NCBI RefSeq assembly: GCF_004768465.1
Contig: NZ_SRMF01000001.1
Location: forward strand, 718,232-782,231
DNA: 64,000 nucleotides
Direction of reading: 5' to 3'
DNA from: Natronospirillum operosum
Lineage (GTDB): Bacteria; Pseudomonadota; Gammaproteobacteria; Pseudomonadales; Natronospirillaceae
Shown here piece by piece: positions 35,475 to 44,749 of this stretch. The notes under the pieces were generated by a model. It did not search any database and had not been told where the DNA came from. It saw only the letters and a list, made by a program, of their open reading frames with translations. Positions within the stretch are counted from its first letter, which is position 1; every line of letters begins with the position of its first letter. A program made the translations under genes and the position numbers.

Positions 35475-36821
35475 TTACCGTCGCAACGGCTTGAGTTCGT
35501 CGGCCAGCAGGAACGCCAGTTCCAGCGCCTGGTCGGCGTTCAGGCGCGGGTCACAGTGGGTGTGATAGCGATCGGCCAGATCCGCTTCGCGGATATCGAA
35601 CGACCCGCCCACGCACTCAGTCACATTGCGCCCGGTCATCTCGAAATGCACGCCACCGGCGTGCGTGCCTTCGGCCTGATGGATCTGGAAGAACTGCTTC
35701 ACTTCGGACAGGATGGCGTCCACCCGGCGCGTCTTGTAGCCGTTACCGGCCTTGATGGTGTTGCCATGCATCGGGTCCGAGGACCAGACCACATTGAAGC
35801 CTTCCTGCTTGACCAGGCGCAGGAGACGCGGGAAATGCGCCGCGATCTTCTCCGCTCCCATGCGCACGATCAGATTCAGCCGGCCCGGCTCGTTGTGCGG
35901 GTTCAGGATGTTGATCAGTTGAATCAGATCTTCGTCGCTGGTGCTGGGACCGACTTTCAGCCCGATCGGGTTGTGGATGCCGCGCGCAAACTCGACATGG
36001 GCGCCGTCCGGCTGGCGTGTGCGGTCGCCGATCCAGATCATGTGCGCCGAGGTGTCGTACCACTGGTCGGTCAGTGAATCCTGCCGCGTGAAGGCTTCCT
36101 CATAGGGCAGCAGCAACCCTTCGTGAGACGTGTAGAACGAGGTCTCCCGGATCTGCGGCGTGTTGTCCGGGTTGATGCCGCAGGCGCTCATGAACGACAG
36201 GGTTTCATCGATATGATCCGCCATGTGCTGATAGCGTTCGGCATTGGGCGTCTTGTCGATAAAGCCCAGATTCCAGCCATGCACCTGGTGCAGGTCGGCC
36301 AGGCCGCCCTGGGCAAAGGCGCGCAGCAGATTGACCGTGGCCACGGACTGCTCATAGGCCTTGTACATGCGCTCCGGGTCCGGCGTGCGGTCGGCTTCGG
36401 TGAAATCGATGCCATTGATGATGTCGCCCCGGTAGCTGGGCAGTTCGACGCCGTCGATGGTTTCGGTATCGGCCGAACGGGGCTTGGCGAACTGGCCGCC
36501 CATGCGACCGATCTTGACCACCTTGCGCTGGCCGCCAAAGGTCAGTACCACGGCCATTTGCAGCAATACGCGAAAGGTATCGCGAATCTGGTCGGCGTGA
36601 AATTCATGGAAGCTTTCGGCACAGTCGCCGCCCTGCAGCAGGAAGGCGTTGCCATTGGCCACTTCGGCCAGTTCGGCACGCAGTTGCCGTGCTTCACCGG
36701 CAAATACCATGGGCGGGCGGGTGCGCAGGCGTGACTCGACAGCGGCGAGAGCCGCTGCATCGGGGTAGGTGGGCATCTGTCTGACGGGCTTGTCCCGCCA
36801 CGAGCTGGGGCTCCAGGTCAT
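35475..36821 (-). CDS. 3-deoxy-7-phosphoheptulonate synthase, class II
   Basis: 448 residues from the ATG at 36821 (AAGGAAACGG upstream). First enzyme of the shikimate pathway, joining PEP and erythrose 4-phosphate. Plant/Mycobacterium-type class [44 protein letters not shown], the substrate segment [11 protein letters not shown] and [15 protein letters not shown]. Class II enzymes are regulated through N-terminal extensions; here that extension is short, so regulation may be simple. 26 bp after ydiJ, probably co-transcribed. Confidence 0.94.
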   Translation of the reverse strand: MTWSPSSWRDKPVRQMPTYPDAAALAAVESRLRTRPPMVFAGEARQLRAELAEVANGNAFLLQGGDCAESFHEFHADQIRDTFRVLLQMAVVLTFGGQRKVVKIGRMGGQFAKPRSADTETIDGVELPSYRGDIINGIDFTEADRTPDPERMYKAYEQSVATVNLLRAFAQGGLADLHQVHGWNLGFIDKTPNAERYQHMADHIDETLSFMSACGINPDNTPQIRETSFYTSHEGLLLPYEEAFTRQDSLTDQWYDTSAHMIWIGDRTRQPDGAHVEFARGIHNPIGLKVGPSTSDEDLIQLINILNPHNEPGRLNLIVRMGAEKIAAHFPRLLRLVKQEGFNVVWSSDPMHGNTIKAGNGYKTRRVDAILSEVKQFFQIHQAEGTHAGGVHFEMTGRNVTECVGGSFDIREADLADRYHTHCDPRLNADQALELAFLLADELKPLRR

Positions 36822-36847
36822 TCCGTTTCCTTGCTGATTGCTGTCTG

Positions 36848-39800
36848 TCATTGGGTATGTGCTGGCGCCGAGAGCTGCTGCTTCAGTGCACTCAGCGGGT
36901 GCGGCAGGGTAGCGCCCGACAGGCGCTGACTCTGTGTGCGGCATGAATAGCCGGAAGCCACCAGGCGGCCGGCATAGGCGGGGTTCTCTACCAGCGTGCG
37001 CCATGACAGGTCATAGATGGTCTCGCTGGTCTGCCGGTTGCGTGTTTCGTGGCCAAAGGTGCCGGCCATGCCGCAGCAGCCGACACTGAGTGTTTCCAGC
37101 TTCAGGCCGGCGGCCGCAAAGACCTGCTGCCACTGGCGGATGCTCGGCGCGGCATTGGTGCTTTCGGTGCAGTGGCCGAGCAGATAAAAGGTCTCGGTGC
37201 TGGCTGCCTGGGTAGCAAAAAGTGCCTGCTGTTGCGCCAGATACTCCTGCGGCAGCAAGACATCCGGTACCGCAGCGTCGCCGAGCAGCTTGCGGTATTC
37301 GGAGCGGAACGCCAGCACCATGCTGGGGTCGATGCCGACCAAGGGCACATCATGCGCCGACAGGCCGCGCAGCCACAGGGCCTGCTGTTTGGCGGCCTTT
37401 TCGAAGGCATTGTGAAAACCATGTACATGCAGCGGCTTGCCGTTGGGCAGGAAGGGCATGACCAGCGGCGTGAAGCCCAGTGCGCGGAAGCTGTCCAGCA
37501 CATCGATCACGGTATCGGTATCGAAGAAGCTGGTGAAGGCATCCTGCACCAGAATCAGCGCGCGTGCCCGTTCTTCATCGCTCAACTGGCTCAGCGTCTG
37601 CACCGTGGCCAGCGGGATACCGCGTTGGCGCAGGGCGCGTTTCAGGCTGGTGCGGCTCAGCAACGGGCTGTCGACCATGCCGGCACCATGCTGCAGCAGC
37701 CAGCGCACGGGCCGGCTGCGCATGGGGATATTGTACAGGGGTCGTACTTTGGCCAGCCAGGGCACCACATATTCCAGACCCCCGATCAGATAGTCCTTCA
37801 GCGGGCGCAGATGGCGGCTGTAGTAGACCTCGAGGAACTGGGCGCGGAAGGTGGGCACATCCACCTTGACCGGGCACTGGCCGGTGCACGACTTGCAGGC
37901 CAGACAGCCCATCATGCTGTCATGAATGGCCTGATTGAAATCCTGTTCGTTGCGGGTCAGGGTGCGCCAGGCGCGGCCGGGCAGGCTAAGCAGGAAATTC
38001 TGCTGCCGTGCCTTCTCTGTCAGCTCGGTGCTGTCCAGTCCGCGCGCGCCGAGCTGGCGCAGCCATTCGCGCACCAGCGAGGCACGACCCTTGGGGGTCT
38101 GGCGGCGGTCGCGGGTGGCCTTCCAGGACGGGCACATGTAGTCATTCGGGTTCCAGTTGTGGCAGGCGCCGTTGCCGTTGCAGTACATGCCGTCGGCGTA
38201 CTGGTCCCACATTTGCACCGGAATGGTGCGGTCCAATTCGCCTCTGGTGGTCACGGCGTCGATTTTCAGCAGGGCGGAGCTGTCATCCGGCGTGGCAATC
38301 TTGCCCGGGTTGAGCTGGTTGCGCGGGTCGAACGCGGCCTTGATCTGCTGCAGTGCCGGGAAAAGGTCACCAAAGAAAGCGGGTGCAAATTCGGAGCGCA
38401 CGCCCTTGCCGTGCTCGCCCCAGAGCAGGCCGCCGTACTGCTTGATCAGGGCCACCACTTCTTCGGTGATTTCACGCACCTGCCTGGCCTGTGCGGGGTC
38501 TTTCATGTCCAGTGCCGGGCGTACATGCAGCACGCCACAGTCGACATGACCGAACATGCCGTAACGCAGGTTGCGCCGGTCCAGAATCTCGCGAAAACCC
38601 ATGATGAAATCGGCCAGATGCTCGGGCGGCACGGCCGTGTCCTCGACAAAGGGAATAGGCCGGGCTTCGCCCTGCACATTGCCGAGCAGACCGACGGAGC
38701 GCTTGCGCATGGCCCAGATCTTGTTCACCTCACCGGTGCCGCGGGCAATCGTGTAGCCGGTGCACTGGCTGGGTCGGCCCTGTACCTGCTGCAGGTGCTG
38801 TTCGATCACGGCCAGTTTGGCTTCCAGTTCGTCCGCGCTGTCGGCCGTATACTCGACCAGGTTGACGCCCCGGATCTTCCTGGCACCGGCCGGGAAGTAG
38901 TCGGCCACGGATGACCAGACAAAATCGCCCTGCGCCAGCTCCAGCACGATGTCATCGACCGTTTCGATCGAGGTGGGGCCCTGGGCCATCAGCGCCTGCG
39001 CATCACGCAGTGAGGTTTCGAAGCTGTCATAGAACACATTGACCAGCGCCGAGGTTCTGGGGATGGGCAGCACATTGAGGCGGGCTTCGGTGACAAAGCC
39101 GAGCGTGCCCTCGGAGCCGCACAGAATATTGTTCAGATTGAAGCGGCCTTCATGGTCGCGGATATGGGCCAGGTCATAGCCGGTCAGGCAGCGGTTCAGG
39201 GGTGGGAAAATGGCCCGGATCTCGTCCTGCCGGGTGTCGTGAATGGCGCGCACGGTACGATGGATGGCGCCCACACGGCCCTCCCGGGCACAGCGCTCGG
39301 CCAGTTCCTCGTCGGTCAGCGGGGCCGTGCGCATCAGGCTGCCGTCGCCGAGCACGGTTTCCAGTTCCAGCACATGATCGCGCGTCTTGCCGTACAGGAC
39401 CGAGCCCTGACCGCTGGCGTCGGTATTGATCATGCCGCCAATGGTGGCGCGGTTGCTGGTCGACAGTTCCGGCGCAAAGAACAGACCATGGGCCTGCAGC
39501 GCCTGGTTGAGCTGGTCCTTGACCACACCGCACTGCACGCGAACCCAGCGCTCATCGGGATTGATCTCGAGAATCTCATTCATGTGGCGCGAGGTGTCGA
39601 CCACGATGCCGTCGGTCAGGGACTGACCATTGGTGCCAGTGCCGCCGCCGCGCGGACTGAGCACGATATCGGTAAACGGGGTCTGATCGGCCAGGCGGGT
39701 CAGAATGCGGATATCATCCGCATTGCGGGGAAAAACGACCGCCTGCGGCAGGCGCTGATAGATCGAATTGTCGGTGGCCAGCACCGTGCGGCTGGCATAG

Positions 39801-39901
39801 TCGGGGCTGATTTCACCCCGGAAACCGGCCTGCGCAACGGCATCCAGATAGGCGGTATAGCGGTCGGCGGGCGCGGCAACGTCGGCCAGGCTGGGCAACA
39901 T
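36848..39901 (-). CDS. ydiJ: FAD/FeS D-2-hydroxyglutarate dehydrogenase YdiJ
   Basis: 1017 residues, as E. coli YdiJ (1018). FAD-binding type 4 domain at about 40-270 ([18 protein letters not shown]), FAD-oxidase C domain to about 540, then a ferredoxin-like [16 protein letters not shown] and a C-terminal CCG domain ([13 protein letters not shown]). Oxidises D-2-hydroxyglutarate to 2-oxoglutarate and passes electrons to a membrane acceptor. It scavenges the side product of serine synthesis (SerA). The next gene downstream is DAHP synthase. Confidence 0.93.
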   Translation of the reverse strand: MLPSLADVAAPADRYTAYLDAVAQAGFRGEISPDYASRTVLATDNSIYQRLPQAVVFPRNADDIRILTRLADQTPFTDIVLSPRGGGTGTNGQSLTDGIVVDTSRHMNEILEINPDERWVRVQCGVVKDQLNQALQAHGLFFAPELSTSNRATIGGMINTDASGQGSVLYGKTRDHVLELETVLGDGSLMRTAPLTDEELAERCAREGRVGAIHRTVRAIHDTRQDEIRAIFPPLNRCLTGYDLAHIRDHEGRFNLNNILCGSEGTLGFVTEARLNVLPIPRTSALVNVFYDSFETSLRDAQALMAQGPTSIETVDDIVLELAQGDFVWSSVADYFPAGARKIRGVNLVEYTADSADELEAKLAVIEQHLQQVQGRPSQCTGYTIARGTGEVNKIWAMRKRSVGLLGNVQGEARPIPFVEDTAVPPEHLADFIMGFREILDRRNLRYGMFGHVDCGVLHVRPALDMKDPAQARQVREITEEVVALIKQYGGLLWGEHGKGVRSEFAPAFFGDLFPALQQIKAAFDPRNQLNPGKIATPDDSSALLKIDAVTTRGELDRTIPVQMWDQYADGMYCNGNGACHNWNPNDYMCPSWKATRDRRQTPKGRASLVREWLRQLGARGLDSTELTEKARQQNFLLSLPGRAWRTLTRNEQDFNQAIHDSMMGCLACKSCTGQCPVKVDVPTFRAQFLEVYYSRHLRPLKDYLIGGLEYVVPWLAKVRPLYNIPMRSRPVRWLLQHGAGMVDSPLLSRTSLKRALRQRGIPLATVQTLSQLSDEERARALILVQDAFTSFFDTDTVIDVLDSFRALGFTPLVMPFLPNGKPLHVHGFHNAFEKAAKQQALWLRGLSAHDVPLVGIDPSMVLAFRSEYRKLLGDAAVPDVLLPQEYLAQQQALFATQAASTETFYLLGHCTESTNAAPSIRQWQQVFAAAGLKLETLSVGCCGMAGTFGHETRNRQTSETIYDLSWRTLVENPAYAGRLVASGYSCRTQSQRLSGATLPHPLSALKQQLSAPAHTQ

Positions 39902-39977
39902 GGTTATCAGGGATCGCTTACTTTGATTTGGGAGTCAGTAGTCTACTGAAATGCGAGCGGGAAGCACAGTTGCTATG

Positions 39978-40048
39978 TTAGTTGACGGTAGACAGTCGAC
40001 AGAAGACAGTAGTTTTAGTTGACGGTAGACAGTCGACAGAAGACAGTA
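39978..40048. repeat. Tandem 34-bp repeat made of 7-bp heptads, locus 1
   Basis: Two identical 34-bp copies (39978-40011 and 40015-40048) separated by 3 bp. Each is a run of heptads of pattern GNNGACA (GTAGACA, GTCGACA, GAAGACA). A reversed copy of the core, TGTCTACTGTC, lies at 40091-40101. They sit between the 5' end of ydiJ (39901) and the 3' end of the CBS gene (40108). A related tract occurs at 53.9 kb. Confidence 0.9.
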
Positions 40049-40107
40049 AATATAGCCCTATTGGAGCCTTCAGCTATTGGCCGCTTTTTCTGTCTACTGT
40101 CATCTGC

Positions 40108-40509
40108 TTAACGCGCCTCAAACAACGCCCGCAGCACGTCATTGCGCCGAATCTCGCCCAGCAGCTTGCCGCGTTCGATAACGGGGTAGATCTTGGGCTT
40201 GGGGCCGGACATCATCTGTGCCAGCTCGACGATATCCATGCCGGGGTCGACGCTGAGCACAGGTGTGCTCATGACATCCTTCACCTGCTTGGTTTCGGCA
40301 CGGTGATAGCGGTTTTCCAGCATGTGGCGCAGGCAGTCCTGCTCGGAGACAAAGCCGATGACCTTGCGGGTGTCATCGACCACGGCACAGCCGGGCAGAC
40401 CAATTTTTATCAGCAGGCGCACGGCCTCGGACACAGTGGCTTCACAGTGAATTGTGGTGGTGCTGTGCACCATGTAGTCGGCCACGGTTTTTTCATCGGT
40501 CTTGATCAT
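40108..40509 (-). CDS. CBS-domain protein
   Basis: 133 residues consisting of two CBS domains: about 8-65 (VADYMVHSTTTIHCEATVSE, VIGFVSEQDCLRHML) and 75-130 (VKDVMSTPVLSVDPG, LLGEIRRNDVLRAL). Such stand-alone pairs bind adenine nucleotides and act as energy sensors; target unknown. GGGGAG five nt upstream of the ATG on its strand. Followed by the heptad repeats. Confidence 0.93.
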   Translation of the reverse strand: MIKTDEKTVADYMVHSTTTIHCEATVSEAVRLLIKIGLPGCAVVDDTRKVIGFVSEQDCLRHMLENRYHRAETKQVKDVMSTPVLSVDPGMDIVELAQMMSGPKPKIYPVIERGKLLGEIRRNDVLRALFEAR

Positions 40510-40615
40510 TGTTCTCCCCTTTCGGACTTGCGCCGAGCCTGTGCAACGCTTCTGCGGCGTCGTTCAATTTGACCTTTATTCAGAATAGCAGCTTTACCGG
40601 GTCTGCATAGAAGAT

Positions 40616-42346
40616 TCACGTTCCGCTTACCAGATTCCCGAGGCGTGCCACTGTGTCGGCCAATGGCCATTCCTCCCGATCTGCGGCCCGGCGATACTTG
40701 TATTCGATCTGGTCATTCTGCAGGCTGCGGTCACTGACCACCAGTCGATGCGGAATGCCGAGCAGTTCCATATCGGCAAACTTGACGCCCGGGCTGGTCT
40801 TCTTGTCCCGGTCGTCCAGCAATACCTCGTAGCCCAGGTCGGTCAGTTCGCTGTACAGGCGTTCTGCGGTTGCCATGACCTCGGGTGACTTGTGGGCATT
40901 CAGCGGCACAATGCCGACCTGGAACGGCGCCATGGCTTCCGGCCAGATAATGCCGTTGTCGTCGTGGTTCTGTTCAATGGCAGCGGCCACGATGCGTGAC
41001 ACCCCAATGCCGTAACAGCCCATGGTCATGGCCTGTTCGCGGCCGTTTTCGTCCAGCACCCGAGCACCGAGGGCTTCGGCATACTTGCGGCCCAACTGAA
41101 AGACGTGGCCGACTTCGATACCCTTCTTGATCTGCAGTGTGCCCTGGCCATCCGGGCTGGGGTCACCGGCCTGCACACTGCGCAGGTCGGCCACCTCGGG
41201 CAGCTCGACATCACGGCCCCAGTTGATGCCGAACCAGTGCTTGTCGTCTTCGTTGGCGCCGGCGCCGAAGTCGCTCATCAGGCTGACAGCGCGGTCAATG
41301 ATGACGGGGATGGGTAGCTTGACCGGCCCCAGCGAACCCGGGCCGGCGCCTATCACTGCGCGAATACGGGCCTCCGAGGCCATGGTCAGCGGCACCTTCA
41401 CCTGCGGCAGTTTTTCCGCCTTGACCTCGTTCAGTTCGTGGTCGCCCCGTACCAGCAGGGCAACCAGGCCGCTCTCTGTCTGGCCCTCTTCGGCTTCCAC
41501 CACCAGTGTCTTGATGGTTTTCTCGATCGGCAGATCGAACTGCTCGACCAACTGGGCAATGGTCTTGGCCTCCGGCGTGTCCACCAGGCGCAACTCCTCG
41601 CTCGGCGCGGCGCGCTCACCGGCCGGCATGACGGCTTCGGCCATTTCGATATTGGCAGCAAAATCACTGCCGTCGGAGAAGGCGATGTAGTCTTCGCCTG
41701 AGTCGGCCAGCACCTGGAACTCATGCGAGGCGGCACCGCCCATGGCGCCGGAATCTGCAAGTACCGGCCGATAGTCCAGACCCAGGCGATCGAAGATGCG
41801 GCAGTAGGTGCGGTACATGTTGTCGTATTCTTCCTGCAGCGAGTCGGCTGTCAGGTGGAAGGAGTAGGCATCCTTCATGATGAATTCGCGCGCCCGCATG
41901 ACCCCGAAGCGGGGGCGGAACTCGTCGCGAAACTTGGTCTGAATCTGATAGAAATTGACCGGCAGTTGCTTGTAGCTGGTCAGTTCGTTGCGGGCGATGT
42001 CGGTGATGACTTCTTCGTGGGTCGGGCCGAAGACGAAATCACGCTCGTGGCGGTCCTGCAGATGCAGCATCAGCGGGCCCATGTCGTCATAGCGGCCGCT
42101 TTCCTGCCACAGCTCGGCCGGCTGGACGCAGGGCATGAAGACTTCCTGGGCGCCGGCGCGGTCCATCTCCTCGCGCACTATGCGTTCTACCTTGCGCAAT
42201 ACACGCAGGCCAGTGGGCAGCCAGGTATAGAGGCCGGAGGCCAGCTTGCGGATCATGCCGGCCCGCAGCATCAGGCGGTGGCTCACAATAACGGCGTCGG
42301 CTGGGGTTTCTTTGACCGTGGCGATCAGATACCGGCTGGCTCGCAT
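40616..42346 (-). CDS. proS: Prolyl-tRNA synthetase
   Basis: 576 residues from the ATG at 42346; the longer open frame to 42532 is rejected because the conserved N-terminus begins [18 protein letters not shown]. Bacterial class II synthetase with motif 1 [14 protein letters not shown], motif 2 [20 protein letters not shown], a YbaK-like editing insert at about 220-390 and the anticodon domain after 480 ([12 protein letters not shown]). Charges tRNA-Pro and clears Ala-tRNA-Pro. On the minus strand AGGGAA lies nine nt before the ATG and TACAAT at 42386-42391 could be its -10. Divergent from the HMGR operon. Confidence 0.96.
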   Translation of the reverse strand: MRASRYLIATVKETPADAVIVSHRLMLRAGMIRKLASGLYTWLPTGLRVLRKVERIVREEMDRAGAQEVFMPCVQPAELWQESGRYDDMGPLMLHLQDRHERDFVFGPTHEEVITDIARNELTSYKQLPVNFYQIQTKFRDEFRPRFGVMRAREFIMKDAYSFHLTADSLQEEYDNMYRTYCRIFDRLGLDYRPVLADSGAMGGAASHEFQVLADSGEDYIAFSDGSDFAANIEMAEAVMPAGERAAPSEELRLVDTPEAKTIAQLVEQFDLPIEKTIKTLVVEAEEGQTESGLVALLVRGDHELNEVKAEKLPQVKVPLTMASEARIRAVIGAGPGSLGPVKLPIPVIIDRAVSLMSDFGAGANEDDKHWFGINWGRDVELPEVADLRSVQAGDPSPDGQGTLQIKKGIEVGHVFQLGRKYAEALGARVLDENGREQAMTMGCYGIGVSRIVAAAIEQNHDDNGIIWPEAMAPFQVGIVPLNAHKSPEVMATAERLYSELTDLGYEVLLDDRDKKTSPGVKFADMELLGIPHRLVVSDRSLQNDQIEYKYRRAADREEWPLADTVARLGNLVSGT

Positions 42347-42361
42347 GCAGGAGGTTTCCCT

Positions 42362-42487
42362 ATGTCTGTGTTCGATGAGGCCGGTATTGTACGTCAGTTT
42401 TTGCGTGGCTTGCCACAGCCTGAGCAGGGACATCTTGACAGAGGGCAGTTGGCGGACAAAGATGCGCCAGTTGCGGCAGGGAAGTAG
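42362..42487 (+). CDS. Candidate 41-aa leader ORF before the HMGR operon
   Basis: An ATG at 42362 with an optimal AGGAGG seven nt upstream (42349-42354) opens 41 codons ending at TAG 42485-42487, 37 bp before the HMGR start. The ribosome site is stronger than that of HMGR itself (AAGGA). It lies in the gap between divergent proS and the operon, and overlaps the likely proS promoter, so the reading may be accidental. No recognised family and no run of one amino acid that would suggest attenuation. Confidence 0.35.
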   Translation: MSVFDEAGIVRQFLRGLPQPEQGHLDRGQLADKDAPVAAGK

Positions 42488-42524
42488 TGCGGCAACCCGA
42501 CAACCGCCACCAAGGATTAATGGC

Positions 42525-43841
42525 ATGTCCACTGAACACCATCACGCCGATGCATTTCTGGCCTCGCTGCTGCAGGACCGGGATGCGGACACCCTGCGGG
42601 CGCGCCTGCACCCGGACTTGACTGCGCCTGTCGTGCCCCGGCTGCCCAGGTCGCCCCGCCTGTCTCCCGCCATGATAGAGCGCCGGCTGAAAGCGCTGGC
42701 CAATGGGCCGGAATTGCGCGCGCACCTGCTTGACCCGCATACGGAAGCCCATCTGGAGGCCTACGCCGGCAATATCGAGTATGGCCTGGGCACGGTGAAA
42801 ATGCCCGTTGGCGTGGCCGGGCCGCTGCGCGTGCGGGGTCTGTTTGCCGGCGGTGACTATCCGTTGCCGTTGGCGACCACTGAGGCTGCCCTGGTGGCGT
42901 CCTACCATCGCGGCGCCCTGGCCATCAATGACGCTGGTGGCTGCACCTCTGTGTTGATTGACGAAGCGGTGTCGCGGGCGCCGGGTTTTGCCTTTCCATC
43001 GGTCAGAGACTCGGGTGAATTTGTGGCCTGGGTACTGGGACAGCTCGAGACCATGAAAGCGGTTACGGGTCAGACCACACGGCATGGTGAATTGAAGGGC
43101 ATGAAGGTCACCATCGAAGGCAACCATGTCTACCTGATCCTGCAGTTCCATACCGGCGATGCCTCGGGCCAGAATATGGTCACCCTGGCTGCCGAGGCGA
43201 TCTGCCAGTTTATCCTGGAAAACAGTCCGGTAACGCCTGATTACCATTTCGTGGAGGCCAACCTGTCCGGCGACAAGAAAGCCAGTGCGCAGTCCTTTAC
43301 TTCGGTACGCGGGCGCAAGGTGACCACCGAGGTGGTGCTGTCGCGCCAGATTGTCGAGCAGCGCCTGCAGACCACACCGGAGCGCATGACGGACTACTGG
43401 CGCTTCTCGGCCATGGGTGGGGTGCTCAGCGGCACCATGGGCGTGCACGGCCATTATGCCAATGGCCTGGCGGCGCTCTATATCGCCACCGGCCAGGATG
43501 CGGCCTGTGTGGCGGAGTCGGCTGTCGGTACCACGCGTCTGGAACTGACCCCGGATGGCGGGCTCTACGCCACCCTGACCCTGCCCAACCTGATGCTGGG
43601 CACTGTCGGCGGCGGTACCGGCCTGCCCAGCCAGCAGGCCTGTCTGAACATGATGGGTCTGGCGGGCACGGGCAAGGTTCGTGCGCTGGCGGAAGTCGCC
43701 GGGGGTCTGATTCTGGCAGGCGAGCTGTCGATTATCGCCGCTCTGTCCGCTGGCCACTTTGCCCGTGCGCATCGCAAGCTGGGGCGCGAGCGAGGCCAGG
43801 AGGACACGGATACATCGACCGGGCAGGGAGATCAGCCATGA
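42525..43841 (+). CDS. Class I-like 3-hydroxy-3-methylglutaryl-CoA reductase
   Basis: 438 residues, catalytic domain only, no membrane anchor. All four catalytic residues of human HMGR map: Glu120 (LATTEAAL), Lys251 (SGDKKAS), Asp325 (GQDAAC) and His416 (FARAHRK). Dinucleotide loop [12 protein letters not shown] (359-370); the class I DAMGMN motif reads DASGQN (212-217). Class I residue pattern points to NADPH and mevalonate formation, or a related reduction. No other mevalonate gene is in the window, and gammaproteobacteria normally use the MEP pathway. First gene of a seven-gene overlapping operon; its stop overlaps the UbiA start. Confidence 0.9.
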   Translation: MSTEHHHADAFLASLLQDRDADTLRARLHPDLTAPVVPRLPRSPRLSPAMIERRLKALANGPELRAHLLDPHTEAHLEAYAGNIEYGLGTVKMPVGVAGPLRVRGLFAGGDYPLPLATTEAALVASYHRGALAINDAGGCTSVLIDEAVSRAPGFAFPSVRDSGEFVAWVLGQLETMKAVTGQTTRHGELKGMKVTIEGNHVYLILQFHTGDASGQNMVTLAAEAICQFILENSPVTPDYHFVEANLSGDKKASAQSFTSVRGRKVTTEVVLSRQIVEQRLQTTPERMTDYWRFSAMGGVLSGTMGVHGHYANGLAALYIATGQDAACVAESAVGTTRLELTPDGGLYATLTLPNLMLGTVGGGTGLPSQQACLNMMGLAGTGKVRALAEVAGGLILAGELSIIAALSAGHFARAHRKLGRERGQEDTDTSTGQGDQP

Positions 43842-44749
43842 CTGCCTTGCCTGATGAGTCGGGCCTGACACTGCTGCAGCGGGGCTGGCGCTATCAGCAG
43901 GAGCGTTTCCCGCTGCTGGTCCACGGGCCCCTGATTGCCGTGATGGCGTTCGGAGCCTTTGGCTATGCGATTTCGGTCGCTGAACTGCAACCAGATTTAT
44001 ACCGTTATCTTTCATGCTGGGCCGGGCTACTGGCCTTTTTCTTCCTGCTCCGGGTCGCCGACGAGTTCAAGGATTATCAGACCGACTGTGCGCATCGACC
44101 CTACCGGGCCGTGCCGCGCGGGCTGGTCAGTCTGCGCGCACTGGGCATTGCAGCTGCAGTGGCACTGGGCCTGCAGATACTGCTGATACCCGTGGTGGGC
44201 CTGTACCTGCTGGTGCCACTGATACTGACCTGGGTCTGGCTGGGGCTCATGACCCGGGAGTTTTTTGTCGGCACCTGGCTGGAGGCGCGACCAGTCCTTT
44301 ATCTGTTCAGCCATATGCTGATCATGCCGCTGCTGATGTTCTATGCGCTGACGCATTTCGGGCCGGTCCCTCTGGCTCAGGTCTGGCTGCTGCTGCCGCT
44401 GGCGCTGGGCGTCGGCCTGTGTCTCGAACTGGGTCGCAAGATTCGGCGCCCGCAGGATGAAGAAGCCGGGGTAGAAACCTATTCGGCGCTATGGGGGCCG
44501 CGACGCGCTGCGTTGGCCTGGTTCGCGGCCGTTCTGTTTACGCTGGTCTGGTTGTTTTGGGCGCTGCGCCCAGTGGCGCCGGCCGTACTGACCGTCGGCG
44601 TGGTGGCTGTTGCCGGGCTGTTGGCACTGGCACTGCTGGTGGTGCACGCCAGGCAACCGGAGAGTCGGGCGGCCAAAGGGTTTGAAGGCCTTTCGGCGCT
44701 GCTGATTCTGCTCTCCTATGGCGCGCTCGGGGTGACACCATGGCTTTAA
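43838..44749 (+). CDS. UbiA-family prenyltransferase-like membrane protein
   Basis: 303 residues, about nine membrane helices. First Asp-rich motif DEFKDYQTD (75-83) followed by the basic RPYRAVPRG (87-95), which fits the Mg-diphosphate site of UbiA enzymes. The second motif is ELGRKIRRPQDE with D replaced partly, similar to the weaker second site in the family. It would transfer a prenyl or similar diphosphate-linked group to an acceptor in the membrane. Overlaps HMGR by 4 bp and the PEP-utiliser gene by 10 bp. The acceptor is unknown. Confidence 0.85.
   Translation: MTALPDESGLTLLQRGWRYQQERFPLLVHGPLIAVMAFGAFGYAISVAELQPDLYRYLSCWAGLLAFFFLLRVADEFKDYQTDCAHRPYRAVPRGLVSLRALGIAAAVALGLQILLIPVVGLYLLVPLILTWVWLGLMTREFFVGTWLEARPVLYLFSHMLIMPLLMFYALTHFGPVPLAQVWLLLPLALGVGLCLELGRKIRRPQDEEAGVETYSALWGPRRAALAWFAAVLFTLVWLFWALRPVAPAVLTVGVVAVAGLLALALLVVHARQPESRAAKGFEGLSALLILLSYGALGVTPWL

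Noticed and set aside
36822..37004. N-terminal extension of the DAHP synthase frame to 37004
   Set aside because: It runs into the ydiJ coding end; the conserved start [15 protein letters not shown] begins at 36821 with a good ribosome site.
37049..38914. 621-codon open frame on the plus strand inside ydiJ
   Set aside because: Antisense to the YdiJ catalytic domain with no recognisable motif; YdiJ is complete on the other strand.
39978..40048. Direct repeats considered as a CRISPR array
   Set aside because: Two 34-bp copies with a 3-bp gap, no spacers, and internal 7-bp periodicity.
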